A stretch of DNA of 64,000 nt, taken from positions 5,188,001-5,252,000 of the forward strand of contig NZ_CP043311.1 of the NCBI RefSeq assembly GCF_008807375.1. Reading direction: 5' to 3'. Both the position numbers and the translations under genes were made by a program. Shown here one piece after another: positions 1-9,576 of the stretch. Every line of letters starts with the position of its first letter. Position 1 is the first letter of the stretch. The notes beneath the pieces are model-generated. The model had not been told where the DNA came from. It worked only from the letters and a program-made list of their open reading frames with translations, and did not search any database. The stretch is from Pseudomonas lalkuanensis (GTDB taxonomy: Bacteria > Pseudomonadota > Gammaproteobacteria > Pseudomonadales > Pseudomonadaceae).

Positions 1-772
1 ATTCGCGCAGGGCGTACTTGAGGTCGGTGGAAACCTCGAAGGCATGCTTATGGGAGTTATCGTCCAGGCTGTCGAGCAGGGCAACGCCACCTTCGGCAGG
101 CAATACCGACTGGCTGCCGGCCAGTGCCGCCAGGGCGCGCAACAGCTTGTCGTCGCGCGGGCCGAACAGGTCGGGCAGTTTGAAGCTGAGCAGCGCCTTG
201 CGCCCCCACTTGCTGCGTTCGATCAGCAACCACTCTTCATGGTGCACTAGCAGCACCCAACGCGGCGGGTGGTCGTCGGCGAACAGGCGGCGGCTGAGGG
301 TTTCTTCCCAATCGCTGTCGGCCTGGCGGCTTTTGCTCTGGCTGTCGGGCGTCTGCGGTTTGAGCTGCAGCGGGCCTAGATCCTCGTCATCCATCCCGGC
401 GATGGCCGCGGCGATCACCAGTAGCGGCTGGTGCTTGGCGTCACGGTAGGTGGCCAGCACCGGCAGTTCGCCATCGGCCAAGGCGAGGTTTTCCGGGGCC
501 AGTTGGTAGCCGATGGCTTGCAGCAACGGCTGCACCATATCGATAAACAGGCTGGCACGGTCGCTGGCTTTGCGCTCGCTGAGGAAGCGCTGGCGGGCGC
601 GGAAGTAGCCATTGGCACCAGAGGCGGTACGCAGACGAGAAACAGGGCTATCAGCACCCTGCTCTTTCCACTGGTCGAACAGGGGCTTGAGGTCTTTTTC
701 GAGGATCTCGTCCAGGTAGTGCTGGCTGTAAAACTCGTTGGCGTTGGTCAGGCCGGCAATGGCAAAACTCAT
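1..772 (-). CDS. N-terminal part of a DNA methyltransferase-like protein (DrmMI candidate), cut by window edge
   Basis: An open frame runs from an ATG at 772, preceded by a GGAAGG ribosome site, to the window edge without a stop (about 257 residues). It begins MSFAIAGLTNANEFYSQHYL. The style (NEFYSxHYL, then a region like RLRTASGANGYFRARQRFL) resembles the N-terminus of large class I SAM-dependent adenine methyltransferases encoded beside SNF2 helicases. The catalytic NPPY motif would lie beyond the window, so methyltransferase activity is inferred and not seen. It follows the helicase gene by 13 bases and is surely co-transcribed. A class 1 DISARM drmMI is the leading idea; another Eco57I-type defence methylase is possible. 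Confidence 0.6.
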   Translation of the reverse strand, partial: MSFAIAGLTNANEFYSQHYLDEILEKDLKPLFDQWKEQGADSPVSRLRTASGANGYFRARQRFLSERKASDRASLFIDMVQPLLQAIGYQLAPENLALADGELPVLATYRDAKHQPLLVIAAAIAGMDDEDLGPLQLKPQTPDSQSKSRQADSDWEETLSRRLFADDHPPRWVLLVHHEEWLLIERSKWGRKALLSFKLPDLFGPRDDKLLRALAALAGSQSVLPAEGGVALLDSLDDNSHKHAFEVSTDLKYALRE

Positions 773-785
773 GGGTATTCCTTCC

Positions 786-3659
786 TTACGCCATCAGGGC
801 GGCGACGACGGTGAACTGGGCGCGATCGTCCAGTTGCAGGGTGTCGCGTATCCATTGCTGGTAGTTGTTGAACAGCTCGGCGGTGTCGCTTTCCTTTTGT
901 TTGCGCTTGGCCGCATTGACCTGTTCGATGCCCTTGGCGAAATCCAGCTCCAGTTGGGCGGTGTGTTTGTCCTGCAGGGCTTTCAGCTTGCTAAGCTCGC
1001 GGTCCAGCCGTGATCTGCAATCAACGTCGAAGGCCTGCTTGATCGGCTTAAGGTGCTGCTGGGCGGCCTGAATCACGCCTGGCAGCGCCGCTTGCAGAGC
1101 GCGGGCTTCCGGTGCGTTGCCATCGTTGGCGCGGATATTGGCGCCGCTGCCGAGGTTGCCGGCCAGGCCGGTGCGCTGCAGCGCATCCTCCAGGCTGAGC
1201 ACACCCTGAACTTGCCCGGAGGCATTGAGCTGAACGCCCATCCACTCAGCCAGCACAGCCTGGCCACGGCGGTTGGGCACCTGGGCCAGCACCAGCACGA
1301 TGGCCTCGCCGACATTCAGCCCCTGAGCCACACGCAGAAGCGGTGCGCGCTGACGACCGAACAGGGCCATCAGCTTGTAGTCGAGCCACTGGGCAATGGG
1401 GTGCAGCGCCCAGAGGTAATGCAGTTGCGGCCAAGCATTGGTGTCGCGGGCCTGGCGAATGGCGCCCTCGACAACGGTTTTGTCGGCACTCAGGGCGAAG
1501 GTGTTGTCCTCCGGCCACATCTCGCTGGCCAGGTCGCGCTTGAGCAGCTGCGCCAGATCACGACTGGGCTGGAAGCTCAGGGTCTTGCGCGCGTCGTCGT
1601 ATTTGACCGGCGGATAGTCACGCGGTGATTGCTCGGCCAACAGCCGCAGGGCATCACGCAGATACTGGTAGCTGTTGCCGAACAGACTGGTGAGTTCCTG
1701 CGTCGGCGCGCTGGCAGTCTGCACACTCTGCGCGGCGGCACTTTCCGCCTGAGTGGCACTGGCCCACAGCGCCTCGAAAGGATCAATATCATCGCCTGCC
1801 AGCAGCGCCTCGAAGGCTTCCAGGGTGGCATTGCCCTCGATGGCCTTGGCCACTTCGAGTTCTTCCAGTTCCTCGTCGTACAGCCCCATGAAGGCCGAGG
1901 GGTCGCCGATGTTCTTGGCGGCCTGTTCGTCCTTGTCGATGAGAATTTCCAAGTAACGCAGGTCACCACGAATGCGCTCGTGGCGTGGTTTGGTGAGCAG
2001 GTAGGCGATCTTGGGCGCACGGGTCTGGCCATAGCGGTCGACGCGGCCATTGCGCTGTTGGAACACCATCAGCGACCAGGAGATATCGAAGTGAATCAGG
2101 CGGTGCGCCTGATAGTGCAGGTTGAGACCTTCGGAGGCGACATCCGAGGCTATCAGCAGGCGCAGCGGAGAGTGGGTCTTGCCGAAGTCCTCGACGGTCT
2201 GCTGGATCTCCTGATCCGGCAACTGGCCATGCAGGATTGCGACCGTTTCGTTCTTCAACCCCAGGGCCTTGGGCAGTTCCTGTTGAAGGAACTTGAGGGT
2301 CTCTACCCGCTCGGTAAAGATCACCAGGCGGTCACTGGGTTCGCGGCTATCCCAGCGCCAGTGCTGGCCGCTGCGCAATTGCTCGATCAGGTGCTGGAAC
2401 TTGCTGAACTGCTGCGGACCGATGGCCTGCACCAGCCCTTGCAGGTCGCGCAGCCCTTCGAGGTCTGGATGCTGCGGGTCTTTATTCTCTAGTTTGCGGA
2501 TACGCTCCCTGAGTGTCTGCAGGCATGCCGCCGGCGAGGAGAACAGGGCCTTTTCCAGTACGGTGCGGAACAGCATGGCACCGTCGCGAGCGCCCGAGCC
2601 TTCACTATTCAGCTTGAGTTCGGCCAGGGCATCGAAGGCCAGGTTCTCCGCCGGGCTGCCTTCGGCGGCCAGACGGAAGACTTCGCGCTCGGGGAAGTCC
2701 TGCATCATCTGTTCGCGCACGTCTTTCTTGAAACGGCGGATGAACAGGTGCTCGACGTCATCACGTGTGTAGTCCGCACCAGACGGCAGCACCGTGGGAT
2801 CAAGCATGCGCATCAAGCTGGCAAAGCTGTCCTTCTTGCCGTTGTGCGGAGTAGCGGTGAGCAAGATCAGGGCATCGGAGCGCTGCGAGAGCAATTCGGC
2901 CAGTCGGTTGCTCTGGGTGCGGTTGCCCTTGTAGGAGACGTTGTGGGCCTCGTCGATGATGATCAGATCCCACCAGGCCTTTTCCAGGTAGTGGCGGTAC
3001 TCGCTGTCACGCTTGAGGGTATCGACCGAGATGATGGTCCGGTCGTAGTAGTTGAACGGGTTGTGATTGGCTGGAATGTCGCGGCGGATGCGCTGAATGC
3101 CAGCCGAATCCAGGCGGGTAAGCGGGATGGTAAAGCGATTCCAGAACTCCTGCTGGAACTGGCGCATCATGCTCTTGGTGGTAACCACCAAAATGCGTCG
3201 GGCCTTGCCGCGGCGCATCAGCTCGGCTGTGAGGATGCCGGCTTCGAGGGTTTTACCCAAACCAACGGTATCGGCAATCAACAGGCGCGGGCGCAGTTGC
3301 TCCAACACCCGCTGTGCCGGTTGCAGCTGAAATGGCAGCGCATCCATCACCGCATGCTGGCCGATCACCGCGGCACCGTTTTGCAATGCCGACTGGCGCA
3401 GCCGCGCTTCGATAAACAGGCGAGAGGCAGTAAAGGTGGGCGAATCGTCGTAGATCAGCTCGGTCTTGGCCGGGTCGATCAGAGTGATGTCTTCCAGCTC
3501 GGTAAGGAACAGCGCATGACGGTTGCGCACAGTTTCCGACACACCGATACAGGAGAGCTGCCAGCCGCCGAGGTTGCACTGGTCGGCGTTCTGGATGATC
3601 CACTCTTCATCGCGGATCAGCGCACGGGCGCCGGGGGCTGGGGCTTGGGTCAATTGCAT
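786..3659 (-). CDS. SNF2/HepA-type DNA helicase, DrmD candidate
   Basis: 957 aa. A superfamily 2 ATPase: Walker A TVGLGKT near residue 132, DEAH near 236 (IIIDEAHNV), motif III LLTATPH, and the C-terminal RecA lobe with SDVASEGLNL and the QRNGRVDRYGQT arginine-finger motif near 540. About 110 residues precede the ATPase core and about 330 follow it, the latter helical and acidic. The start ATG at 3659 is the only one preceding the conserved N-terminus. The gene is followed 13 bases later by a methyltransferase-like gene. In DISARM class 1, drmD precedes drmMI in this same order, but the family assignment rests on architecture and neighbourhood, not on an alignment. A 460-base leader carries a repeated operator-like element. 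Confidence 0.8.
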   Translation of the reverse strand: MQLTQAPAPGARALIRDEEWIIQNADQCNLGGWQLSCIGVSETVRNRHALFLTELEDITLIDPAKTELIYDDSPTFTASRLFIEARLRQSALQNGAAVIGQHAVMDALPFQLQPAQRVLEQLRPRLLIADTVGLGKTLEAGILTAELMRRGKARRILVVTTKSMMRQFQQEFWNRFTIPLTRLDSAGIQRIRRDIPANHNPFNYYDRTIISVDTLKRDSEYRHYLEKAWWDLIIIDEAHNVSYKGNRTQSNRLAELLSQRSDALILLTATPHNGKKDSFASLMRMLDPTVLPSGADYTRDDVEHLFIRRFKKDVREQMMQDFPEREVFRLAAEGSPAENLAFDALAELKLNSEGSGARDGAMLFRTVLEKALFSSPAACLQTLRERIRKLENKDPQHPDLEGLRDLQGLVQAIGPQQFSKFQHLIEQLRSGQHWRWDSREPSDRLVIFTERVETLKFLQQELPKALGLKNETVAILHGQLPDQEIQQTVEDFGKTHSPLRLLIASDVASEGLNLHYQAHRLIHFDISWSLMVFQQRNGRVDRYGQTRAPKIAYLLTKPRHERIRGDLRYLEILIDKDEQAAKNIGDPSAFMGLYDEELEELEVAKAIEGNATLEAFEALLAGDDIDPFEALWASATQAESAAAQSVQTASAPTQELTSLFGNSYQYLRDALRLLAEQSPRDYPPVKYDDARKTLSFQPSRDLAQLLKRDLASEMWPEDNTFALSADKTVVEGAIRQARDTNAWPQLHYLWALHPIAQWLDYKLMALFGRQRAPLLRVAQGLNVGEAIVLVLAQVPNRRGQAVLAEWMGVQLNASGQVQGVLSLEDALQRTGLAGNLGSGANIRANDGNAPEARALQAALPGVIQAAQQHLKPIKQAFDVDCRSRLDRELSKLKALQDKHTAQLELDFAKGIEQVNAAKRKQKESDTAELFNNYQQWIRDTLQLDDRAQFTVVAALMA

Positions 3660-4120
3660 GCTGCACCCTTGTCTGATTTCGTTAATCGACGACTATGGCT
3701 AAGGCTGCCGCCAGGTCATGCCTGGCCGACAAACCAAAATTGGTGGAGAAAGAGAAAGCGCTGCCTGCTCATTGCTCATCCTTGATAGCCTTTTAGTGGC
3801 CCACTGCGGAGGTCGTCACGTTAGCTACGCGCTCCCGCTCGGTAAAGCAGGGTATCGCGAAATTTTCCTTTTCCAGCAGACACTTTCAGCTACTCACCAG
3901 ATCGGAGCGAGCTGCACTCCGGCCTTCCTTGGCCTAGCCCCCCTTTCCTACCCGACTCCTTTCAAGCACAACGGCAAGATATGTCGCCCGATTGGACACG
4001 CCAATATTGGGCGTCCATACAGGTCAACTTACGGCGCAGGTCTATAGAGCGGGGCAGGCGATAGGGGCCGCGGTGAGCTGAGCGCGGCTGCTCGTATGTA
4101 AACTTTCAGTACAGGCTAAC
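3660..4120. other. Intergenic leader of the helicase operon
   Basis: About 460 bases with no convincing gene. It contains one of three related promoter/operator elements (3976-4030), about 320 bases upstream of the helicase start. Another half-site-like TACAGG occurs near 4112, just beyond the end of the NYN gene. Short open frames here have no ribosome site or recognisable product. Confidence 0.6.
3976..4030 (-). promoter_or_regulatory. Repeated operator-like element, copy 1
   Basis: Closely matches the element at 15498-15554: GATATGTCGC, then GGACAC, CCAAT(A)ATGG-like core, GGGCGT, and ATACAGGT(A/C)AACTT in the same order and spacing. In this copy the centre CCAATATTGG is a perfect palindrome, enclosed by GGAC and GTCC. 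It lies upstream of the helicase gene. Function as an operator is inferred from its position upstream of island operons and its similarity to the element beside the WYL regulator. Confidence 0.55.
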
Positions 4121-4939
4121 TCACCCCATCACCATGTCGGACGCGGACTCACCGACCTGCTCCTCCCTCGGAGCCAATGCAACTGACCAATGCCCTCCCG
4201 GCTCCTGTATCGACACGAGCAGGTCGTAGGTTTTGATCATGTCGAGCAAGCCGGAGTGGCCGTACGTCTTGGGTGAAAACGCAGGGTCCGTGCGCTTGAG
4301 GTATTGCCCCAATGCCCCCAGTGCCACCTTTCCTTCACTGGTGTCGCTGGCAAGTAACGATACTGCCTCGACTACGAAACGAGGTCTGCGCTTCACTGGT
4401 GACTTCGGCGGGTCCTGTCTTACCGGTTCGGGCTTCACGCAGGCCTCTGACCTGGTGACAGTTCTTCCCGCTGCAACAGTGGCGGAGTCCGCCGCCTCTG
4501 GGCGAATCCACTCGAAAAACTGATCGCTGGCGTTGCGCAAAGCATCAGGCGTCTTGGGCTCACCAACAATACAGACCGTTGCGCCACGCTCGCGTAGCTT
4601 CCGACAAAGGTAGGCAAAGTCGGAGTCGCTCGTGACAAGGCAGAAGGTGTCCGCCCGCCGATCGAATAGCGCCTCCAATGCATCAAGCGCTAGCGCGATA
4701 TCGGCGGTGTTCTTACCGGCGGCGTATTGGTACTGCAGGCAAGGTGTAAACGCCTGACGCACGAGTGCGTCCTGCCAGCGACTTCCCAGCGTTGCGGGGT
4801 TGCCGTAGCCGCGACGGAGAACAACGCGACCAAACTGCGCTACTACTCGTAGTGCATGTTCGAGAATCTCAGGGGAAACATTATCGCAGTCGACCAACAC
4901 GGCAACGCGAGTGTCGCTAATGGATTGGTGCTGGCTCAT
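4121..4939 (-). CDS. NYN-domain (LabA/PIN-like) protein with C-terminal LOTUS/OST-HTH-like domain
   Basis: 272 aa from the ATG at 4939, preceded by AAGGATGCAAGG; a GTG 18 bases upstream is an alternative. The NYN nuclease fold is shown by VAVLVDCDN near the N-terminus, an acidic DIALALDALEAL stretch and VTSDSDFAYL, which supply the acidic metal-binding residues. After a proline-rich linker, a C-terminal segment (KVALGALGQYLKRTDPAF, then YGHSGLLDMI) matches LOTUS/OST-HTH RNA-binding domains. This architecture is typical of predicted RNases. The gene lies 169 bases downstream of two glycine-zipper genes that follow Zorya, all on one strand, so it could be a passenger or accessory effector. Confidence 0.85.
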   Translation of the reverse strand: MSQHQSISDTRVAVLVDCDNVSPEILEHALRVVAQFGRVVLRRGYGNPATLGSRWQDALVRQAFTPCLQYQYAAGKNTADIALALDALEALFDRRADTFCLVTSDSDFAYLCRKLRERGATVCIVGEPKTPDALRNASDQFFEWIRPEAADSATVAAGRTVTRSEACVKPEPVRQDPPKSPVKRRPRFVVEAVSLLASDTSEGKVALGALGQYLKRTDPAFSPKTYGHSGLLDMIKTYDLLVSIQEPGGHWSVALAPREEQVGESASDMVMG

Positions 4940-5108
4940 CCTTGCATCCTTGAACACTTCACGGCCAAAGCAGGGGCCGAGTGCACTGACTTGTGGATTT
5001 AGATCATGTCGAGATTTGGAAACGCCGGTTAGGAGCAGCGAAGAAACGGCTCATTCAATAGGTTTGCTCCATGCGACGGAGTTCCGTGAACCCTTGATGC
5101 GCAATCGA

Positions 5109-5996
5109 TTACCCCTTCTGCTCGATCAACTCCGTCGCCAAGGCAATTACTCGCACGCGCTCCAAGGCCAGCGATGTCGGAAGCTTTCCGGCATTGACCA
5201 AGTCCACCATTCGCCTCGCTGCGTCTTGCTCCAGTACACCTGCGGCCAAGGTTAGGGCTATCAGTTGGCTCAGCTCGACTTTCTCATCTAGCGGCGCACG
5301 TGCGGTCTCCAGATCCATGAGGCGTTGCGTCTGACGCTCGATGAATGCCTTGCGCAGCCGGTCCTGCTCGCTCCCGGAACGGACCAATTTTGCGATTCCG
5401 TAGCCGGCCGCGCCCATCACGGCGGCCGAGCCGATCACCCAGCCCACAGGTGTTGTGGTGACGAAGACGCCACCCAGCATTCCCGCCAGGCTCGTTGAAC
5501 CGAGCAAGGTGGTAGCCCCCGCTGCACCGGCGATGGAGCCAGCAGCAGCCACACCAGCCGCTGCACCTCCGGCTGCTGCAAGATGCTCGCCCGCCAGCCC
5601 GAGCTTGTCCCGTCCACGCATTTTTTCGACAGCCTGCTTAATCGCTACCTCGTCCGGCGCTCCACTCTCAGGTTTAGCCTCTGAGATTGCAGGTTTTCTC
5701 AGCAGCGCTTGCGCTTTCTGCCTTGCCTCGATCATCGCTTTTTGGCTGGTCATACCAGCCTCCTTCAAGCGCTCACCCACCCGCTGAATCTCTTCACTTT
5801 CCAGGGATTGCTTGGCTTTTTCGACTGCACTGGCACAACCCTCAGCAACCGAGGCCGCTGCCTTTGTTGTCAATGCCGAGGTGGTCTCCGCCGTTTTTTC
5901 TAGGAGCAACTTCGCTCTTGGCAACTCCGCCACCAGGCGCTCTTGAGCAATCTGACGCGCCTTTTTGATACGGTCGAGGTACGAATCGTTCGTCAT
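5109..5996 (-). CDS. Unknown protein with long helical N-terminus and glycine-zipper membrane segment
   Basis: 295 aa, starting at the ATG at 5996 (MTNDSYLDRIKKARQ) with GAGG eight bases upstream; an in-frame TTG at 6014 overlaps the preceding gene. Residues 1-110 are charged and helical, with the look of a coiled coil. About residues 140-205 are a Gly/Ala-rich hydrophobic zipper (GGAAAGVAAAGSIAGAAGA, then VGWVIGSAAVMGAAGYG) that could form a membrane hairpin. The C-terminal 80 residues are helical (tellurite-resistance TerB-like folds look similar, but this is not established). Translation is probably coupled to the upstream 161-aa gene. No family was recognised. Confidence 0.7.
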   Translation of the reverse strand: MTNDSYLDRIKKARQIAQERLVAELPRAKLLLEKTAETTSALTTKAAASVAEGCASAVEKAKQSLESEEIQRVGERLKEAGMTSQKAMIEARQKAQALLRKPAISEAKPESGAPDEVAIKQAVEKMRGRDKLGLAGEHLAAAGGAAAGVAAAGSIAGAAGATTLLGSTSLAGMLGGVFVTTTPVGWVIGSAAVMGAAGYGIAKLVRSGSEQDRLRKAFIERQTQRLMDLETARAPLDEKVELSQLIALTLAAGVLEQDAARRMVDLVNAGKLPTSLALERVRVIALATELIEQKG

Positions 5997-6006
5997 ACTC
6001 ACGGCC

Positions 6007-6492
6007 TCAACCAACGAGGAAGTAGTCTTTGACCGACAGGAAGATCTCCTGGATCAGTTCGAAGAATTTCTTGGCCAGGTGGGCTACCGCGACATATGGG
6101 TCGGAAGGGATTCCACCTGCGTCAATGGTGGCGCCAACCGCTGCCCCATAGAGCATGGAAAGGGCGGTAGAAAGCGGCGCCAGCATTGCCCCAAGGAAAG
6201 GGATACCCGCAATCAGCGCACCCACTGCAGCACCAAGCGCGATTCCGATGGTGAGATTGGGATTAGCCTTCAAGAACTCGAAAATCTTCACCACGACAAT
6301 TTTGCCGATAGCCACAACCTCTCCGGCGATCGTCCTGGTCATTCCCCACACGCCTTCGAGACGGGTCATTATCTCAGGCGGGATTCCGCGGTTAAGCCCG
6401 ATCACCAGCACATCGTCCAATTGTTCTCGACTGACTTCTGCATTCAGCAGCGTCAGCTCAAACATGCCCCGCTCCTTGGTCAGTTCCGCCAT
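6007..6492 (-). CDS. Small glycine-zipper membrane protein of unknown function
   Basis: 161 aa. A soluble N-terminal region (about 65 residues) precedes a strongly hydrophobic, glycine-rich segment (LTIGIALGAAVGALIAGIPF, then LYGAAVGATIDAGG) resembling a membrane hairpin or pore-like zipper, then a short amphipathic C-terminus. It starts 37 bases after zorD ends and is followed by the other glycine-zipper gene, suggesting co-transcription with Zorya. No family was recognised. It might be an additional membrane component of the locus or an unrelated passenger. Confidence 0.7.
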   Translation of the reverse strand: MAELTKERGMFELTLLNAEVSREQLDDVLVIGLNRGIPPEIMTRLEGVWGMTRTIAGEVVAIGKIVVVKIFEFLKANPNLTIGIALGAAVGALIAGIPFLGAMLAPLSTALSMLYGAAVGATIDAGGIPSDPYVAVAHLAKKFFELIQEIFLSVKDYFLVG

Positions 6493-6528
6493 CGTCTGTT
6501 CCTATTTATTTTTTGTGTATGAGGCCAG

Positions 6529-9500
6529 TCAAAGCCCCATGGAATGAATCATCTCGCTTTCGCTGACCGCTTCAGGTGTCACCACAGCATCCTTGAGCAT
6601 CAACTTGCCCCGTAACAGGCGATCAAGGTGCACATCAAACGAATCGAACTGCGGGTGCGTCACTGCGGGCAGGTGAATGAATACATCCTTCTGCTGCCCA
6701 ATCCGATAGACCCGGTCAGAAGCCTGCGCCTCTTTTGCCGGATTCCAATGGCGCTCCAGATGCACCACATGGTTGGCGCCCACAACCGTCAGGCCGACTC
6801 CAGCAGCCACGGGCGACATGATCAACAGATTGAAGCCTGGTTGTGCCTCGAAAGCCGCAATCAGCTTTTTACGGGTCATATCTTCGGCCTTGGTGGCCAC
6901 AGCCTTGGTGTCACCGTTGATGATGGCCACATCCAAGCCATAGATCTGATCGAGCCACAGTTTCAAAACCCGCTGCAAACGCTTGGTCATCATGAACAGG
7001 ATGACCTTCTCACCCTTGCCACGAATTTCATCCAACTGACTCAGCATCACAGCCAGCTTTCCCGACTCCATCATCAACTGACGGGCATGCTGAGCATCTC
7101 TGCTATAGAGCGATGCCTCATCATCGAGACGGGGGTGTAGAGAGATCGAGCGCAATTGCGTCAAAGCCGCCAAAGCAGTTCCGCGCATGTCTTCGGCACT
7201 GGCTCGACGGGCACGATAGTTGTTGAGTACCTCGTCGTAGGTCTGCAATTGCAGGCCCCGCATAGCGGTGCCCAGCTCTGGAGCAAAGTGCTGAAGCCCT
7301 CGATTCACCTGCTCCACGCCACTTCGGATGGTCTTGCTCGGCAAACCCTTAAGCTGATCTTCTTTCACGCGGCGCAGCATGAAAGTACCCACCGCCTTGC
7401 GGAGCTGCTCGCCCAGGCGCGAACGAACCTCATCGCGCTCATGCTCCTCAGCCACAAGAATGGGTTTGATCCAGGTATCCCGATACGTCTCCCAACTGCC
7501 CAGCAGACCTGGCTGAGCAGTATCCATCAGGCACCAGAAGTCCCCCAGACTGTTCTCCACCGGCGTACCAGTGGCCAACAATTTGAAGTCAGCCTTGAGG
7601 CCTTTGGCTGCGCGCGTCTGGAGCGCGTTGGGGTTCTTGATGTTCTGGGCTTCGTCGAAGATGACTATCCCCCAGTCAATTCGGCACAGCGAAAACTGGT
7701 AGTCGCGCAAAGTCTGGTAAGTGGTCAGAACCAGACGCCGATCCATATCGAGTCGATGGACACCCGCTTCAGGCCCGACGGTAAGCGCATAGCGGATGCT
7801 CTGCTCATCCATCATGCCGTTCTCATCGGCAAGCGAAGTCAGCTGTACCGATTCACGCTCAGCGCCTTGAACCCGAAAGCGGCCTAGATCACGCCCCGAT
7901 TGCAGCACCACGACATCACGGAATGGAATGCTGTTGAAGGTCTTGCCGACTTCGTCCTCCCAGTTCTCAAGCAAACTGAGCGGTGCGACAACTAGTATCG
8001 GCTTCTGAGGTTTGTCTGCCGTGCGCTGTCCTGCTAGGTATTCGCCTACGGCGACCAGCGACATGTAGGTCTTGCCCAATCCCATGTCATCGGCCAGAAG
8101 ACTCCCCTGCAGGCGATAGAGATCGCCATGATCATCCTGCAAGGCCACCCTCAGCAGCTTGAGCATCCACTCGATCCCCTCCCTCTGGTGCGGAAAGGGC
8201 TGCCTGGCATAGGCGGCCCACTCAGGTGCCTGAGGTGATGCTGCCCGGTTCGCCTTCTGCAACAAGGCCGCGTTGATCTCGTCAGCATCCTTCAGGATGA
8301 CGCCGACCTTCTCCTTGGGCTCTTCGAATCCTGTTTCGTCCGGTGTACCTGGCTCGACCGCTGCCGAATGCTCCAGGTGTTTACGCACCTGGTTCAGTTG
8401 CTGTTCTACGTGTAAGGCATCCGCAATATCGATGACTTCCCCTGCGAAGCTCAGACTCGAGGCCCCCTGTTCTCTGGCGGCCTGCAACACTTCCTCAAAG
8501 CGCTGCAGCTCCTCCGGGGACTGGATCAGCTTGCTGATGATCTCTGGCGGTGCCGGTCGCTTGTCCAGGGCGAACCAGTCGTTCTTGTTGGCATCCAGGC
8601 TGCCAAAGTCCATGTGCTGCAACTTACCGATGCCTGCCACCCGCACGGAAAAGCCCACATCGAGATTGACCAGCGCAGCGTCCAGGAAAGCACTTGGCGA
8701 GGCAATGAACTCGGCCACACGCTCCGCCGGGATACGTTTGTTGCCCAGCACCTCGCGAATTCCCGCCATTCTGGCCTGATCCAACAGGACTACCCTGTTG
8801 TCGATTCGCATGACGCCACCGTCGCCATTCAGCTCCAGCTGCGCCCAGCGCTTTTCCAGTTGATCAGGCGTGGAGCCATCACCCAAGCTGGGGCAAAGCA
8901 TCAGACTGCCATCAGGTAAACGCGTAGCCGTCACGCCTACTTTGTCCGGCACCACCACATCCAACCGTTCAAAATGGCTCAGATCGATTCGCATGCCGCT
9001 GCGTGCCGCAGTCTGAAGCTCAGCCATCAGTCGCAGATTAGCGGCCTCACCACGCAGCTCTGGCGCCATTGACTCATGCCGTTCCCAGGCCATCATCCCC
9101 ATCAACTCGGCCGGCGTGAGCCAATAGCACTCGGTACTGGTGAGATAGAGATAAGGGCCCTTGCGGTTGAACGCCGCCACTCCCTCCGACATCTCGGCAG
9201 TGATACCTACCCGAAAGCTGCTGTTGCCAGTGCGCCCGCTGATGGAAGTCAGAAAGCGGCCAGGGAAGCGTCTGGGCAACCGCAGAATTTCGGCCTGCTC
9301 GAGATCCATACCGGCGACGTCTTCAGCACCGATATGAAAGCCATTGGCGGTCGGCTCCGCGATCCCCTGCTCAGCCAGCATGTTCAATGCGATCAGCTGG
9401 ATCTTCTGCAGGGCGTTGCCCTTCCCCTCATGCAACGCCTTGAAGCTTTGCACGGGCAAGTAGAAGTTCACCCCGTTGGAGTCTGGTGTAGCCAGGAAAC

Positions 9501-9567
9501 CATCGAGAGTACTGAGGGCTACGTCGCGCTCGCCGATGAATGACTTGAGAAAATCCAGTAGGAGCAT
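6529..9567 (-). CDS. zorD: Zorya type I protein ZorD, SNF2 helicase
   Basis: 1012 aa. The N-terminal half (about 450 residues) is the ZorD-specific region. The SNF2 ATPase follows: DDMGLGKTYMS (Walker A near residue 495), FDEAQNIKN (a DEAQ box near 637), LLATGTPVEN, and in the second lobe SDRVYRIGQQKDV near 954. ZorD acts on phage DNA inside the cell; published work on E. coli Zorya shows it degrades DNA on activation. It starts 9 bases after zorC ends. Its place as the last of four genes after a MotA-like, a MotB-like and an EH_Signature gene makes the assignment firm. Confidence 0.93.
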   Translation of the reverse strand: MLLLDFLKSFIGERDVALSTLDGFLATPDSNGVNFYLPVQSFKALHEGKGNALQKIQLIALNMLAEQGIAEPTANGFHIGAEDVAGMDLEQAEILRLPRRFPGRFLTSISGRTGNSSFRVGITAEMSEGVAAFNRKGPYLYLTSTECYWLTPAELMGMMAWERHESMAPELRGEAANLRLMAELQTAARSGMRIDLSHFERLDVVVPDKVGVTATRLPDGSLMLCPSLGDGSTPDQLEKRWAQLELNGDGGVMRIDNRVVLLDQARMAGIREVLGNKRIPAERVAEFIASPSAFLDAALVNLDVGFSVRVAGIGKLQHMDFGSLDANKNDWFALDKRPAPPEIISKLIQSPEELQRFEEVLQAAREQGASSLSFAGEVIDIADALHVEQQLNQVRKHLEHSAAVEPGTPDETGFEEPKEKVGVILKDADEINAALLQKANRAASPQAPEWAAYARQPFPHQREGIEWMLKLLRVALQDDHGDLYRLQGSLLADDMGLGKTYMSLVAVGEYLAGQRTADKPQKPILVVAPLSLLENWEDEVGKTFNSIPFRDVVVLQSGRDLGRFRVQGAERESVQLTSLADENGMMDEQSIRYALTVGPEAGVHRLDMDRRLVLTTYQTLRDYQFSLCRIDWGIVIFDEAQNIKNPNALQTRAAKGLKADFKLLATGTPVENSLGDFWCLMDTAQPGLLGSWETYRDTWIKPILVAEEHERDEVRSRLGEQLRKAVGTFMLRRVKEDQLKGLPSKTIRSGVEQVNRGLQHFAPELGTAMRGLQLQTYDEVLNNYRARRASAEDMRGTALAALTQLRSISLHPRLDDEASLYSRDAQHARQLMMESGKLAVMLSQLDEIRGKGEKVILFMMTKRLQRVLKLWLDQIYGLDVAIINGDTKAVATKAEDMTRKKLIAAFEAQPGFNLLIMSPVAAGVGLTVVGANHVVHLERHWNPAKEAQASDRVYRIGQQKDVFIHLPAVTHPQFDSFDVHLDRLLRGKLMLKDAVVTPEAVSESEMIHSMGL

Positions 9568-9576
9568 GGGAGCGAC

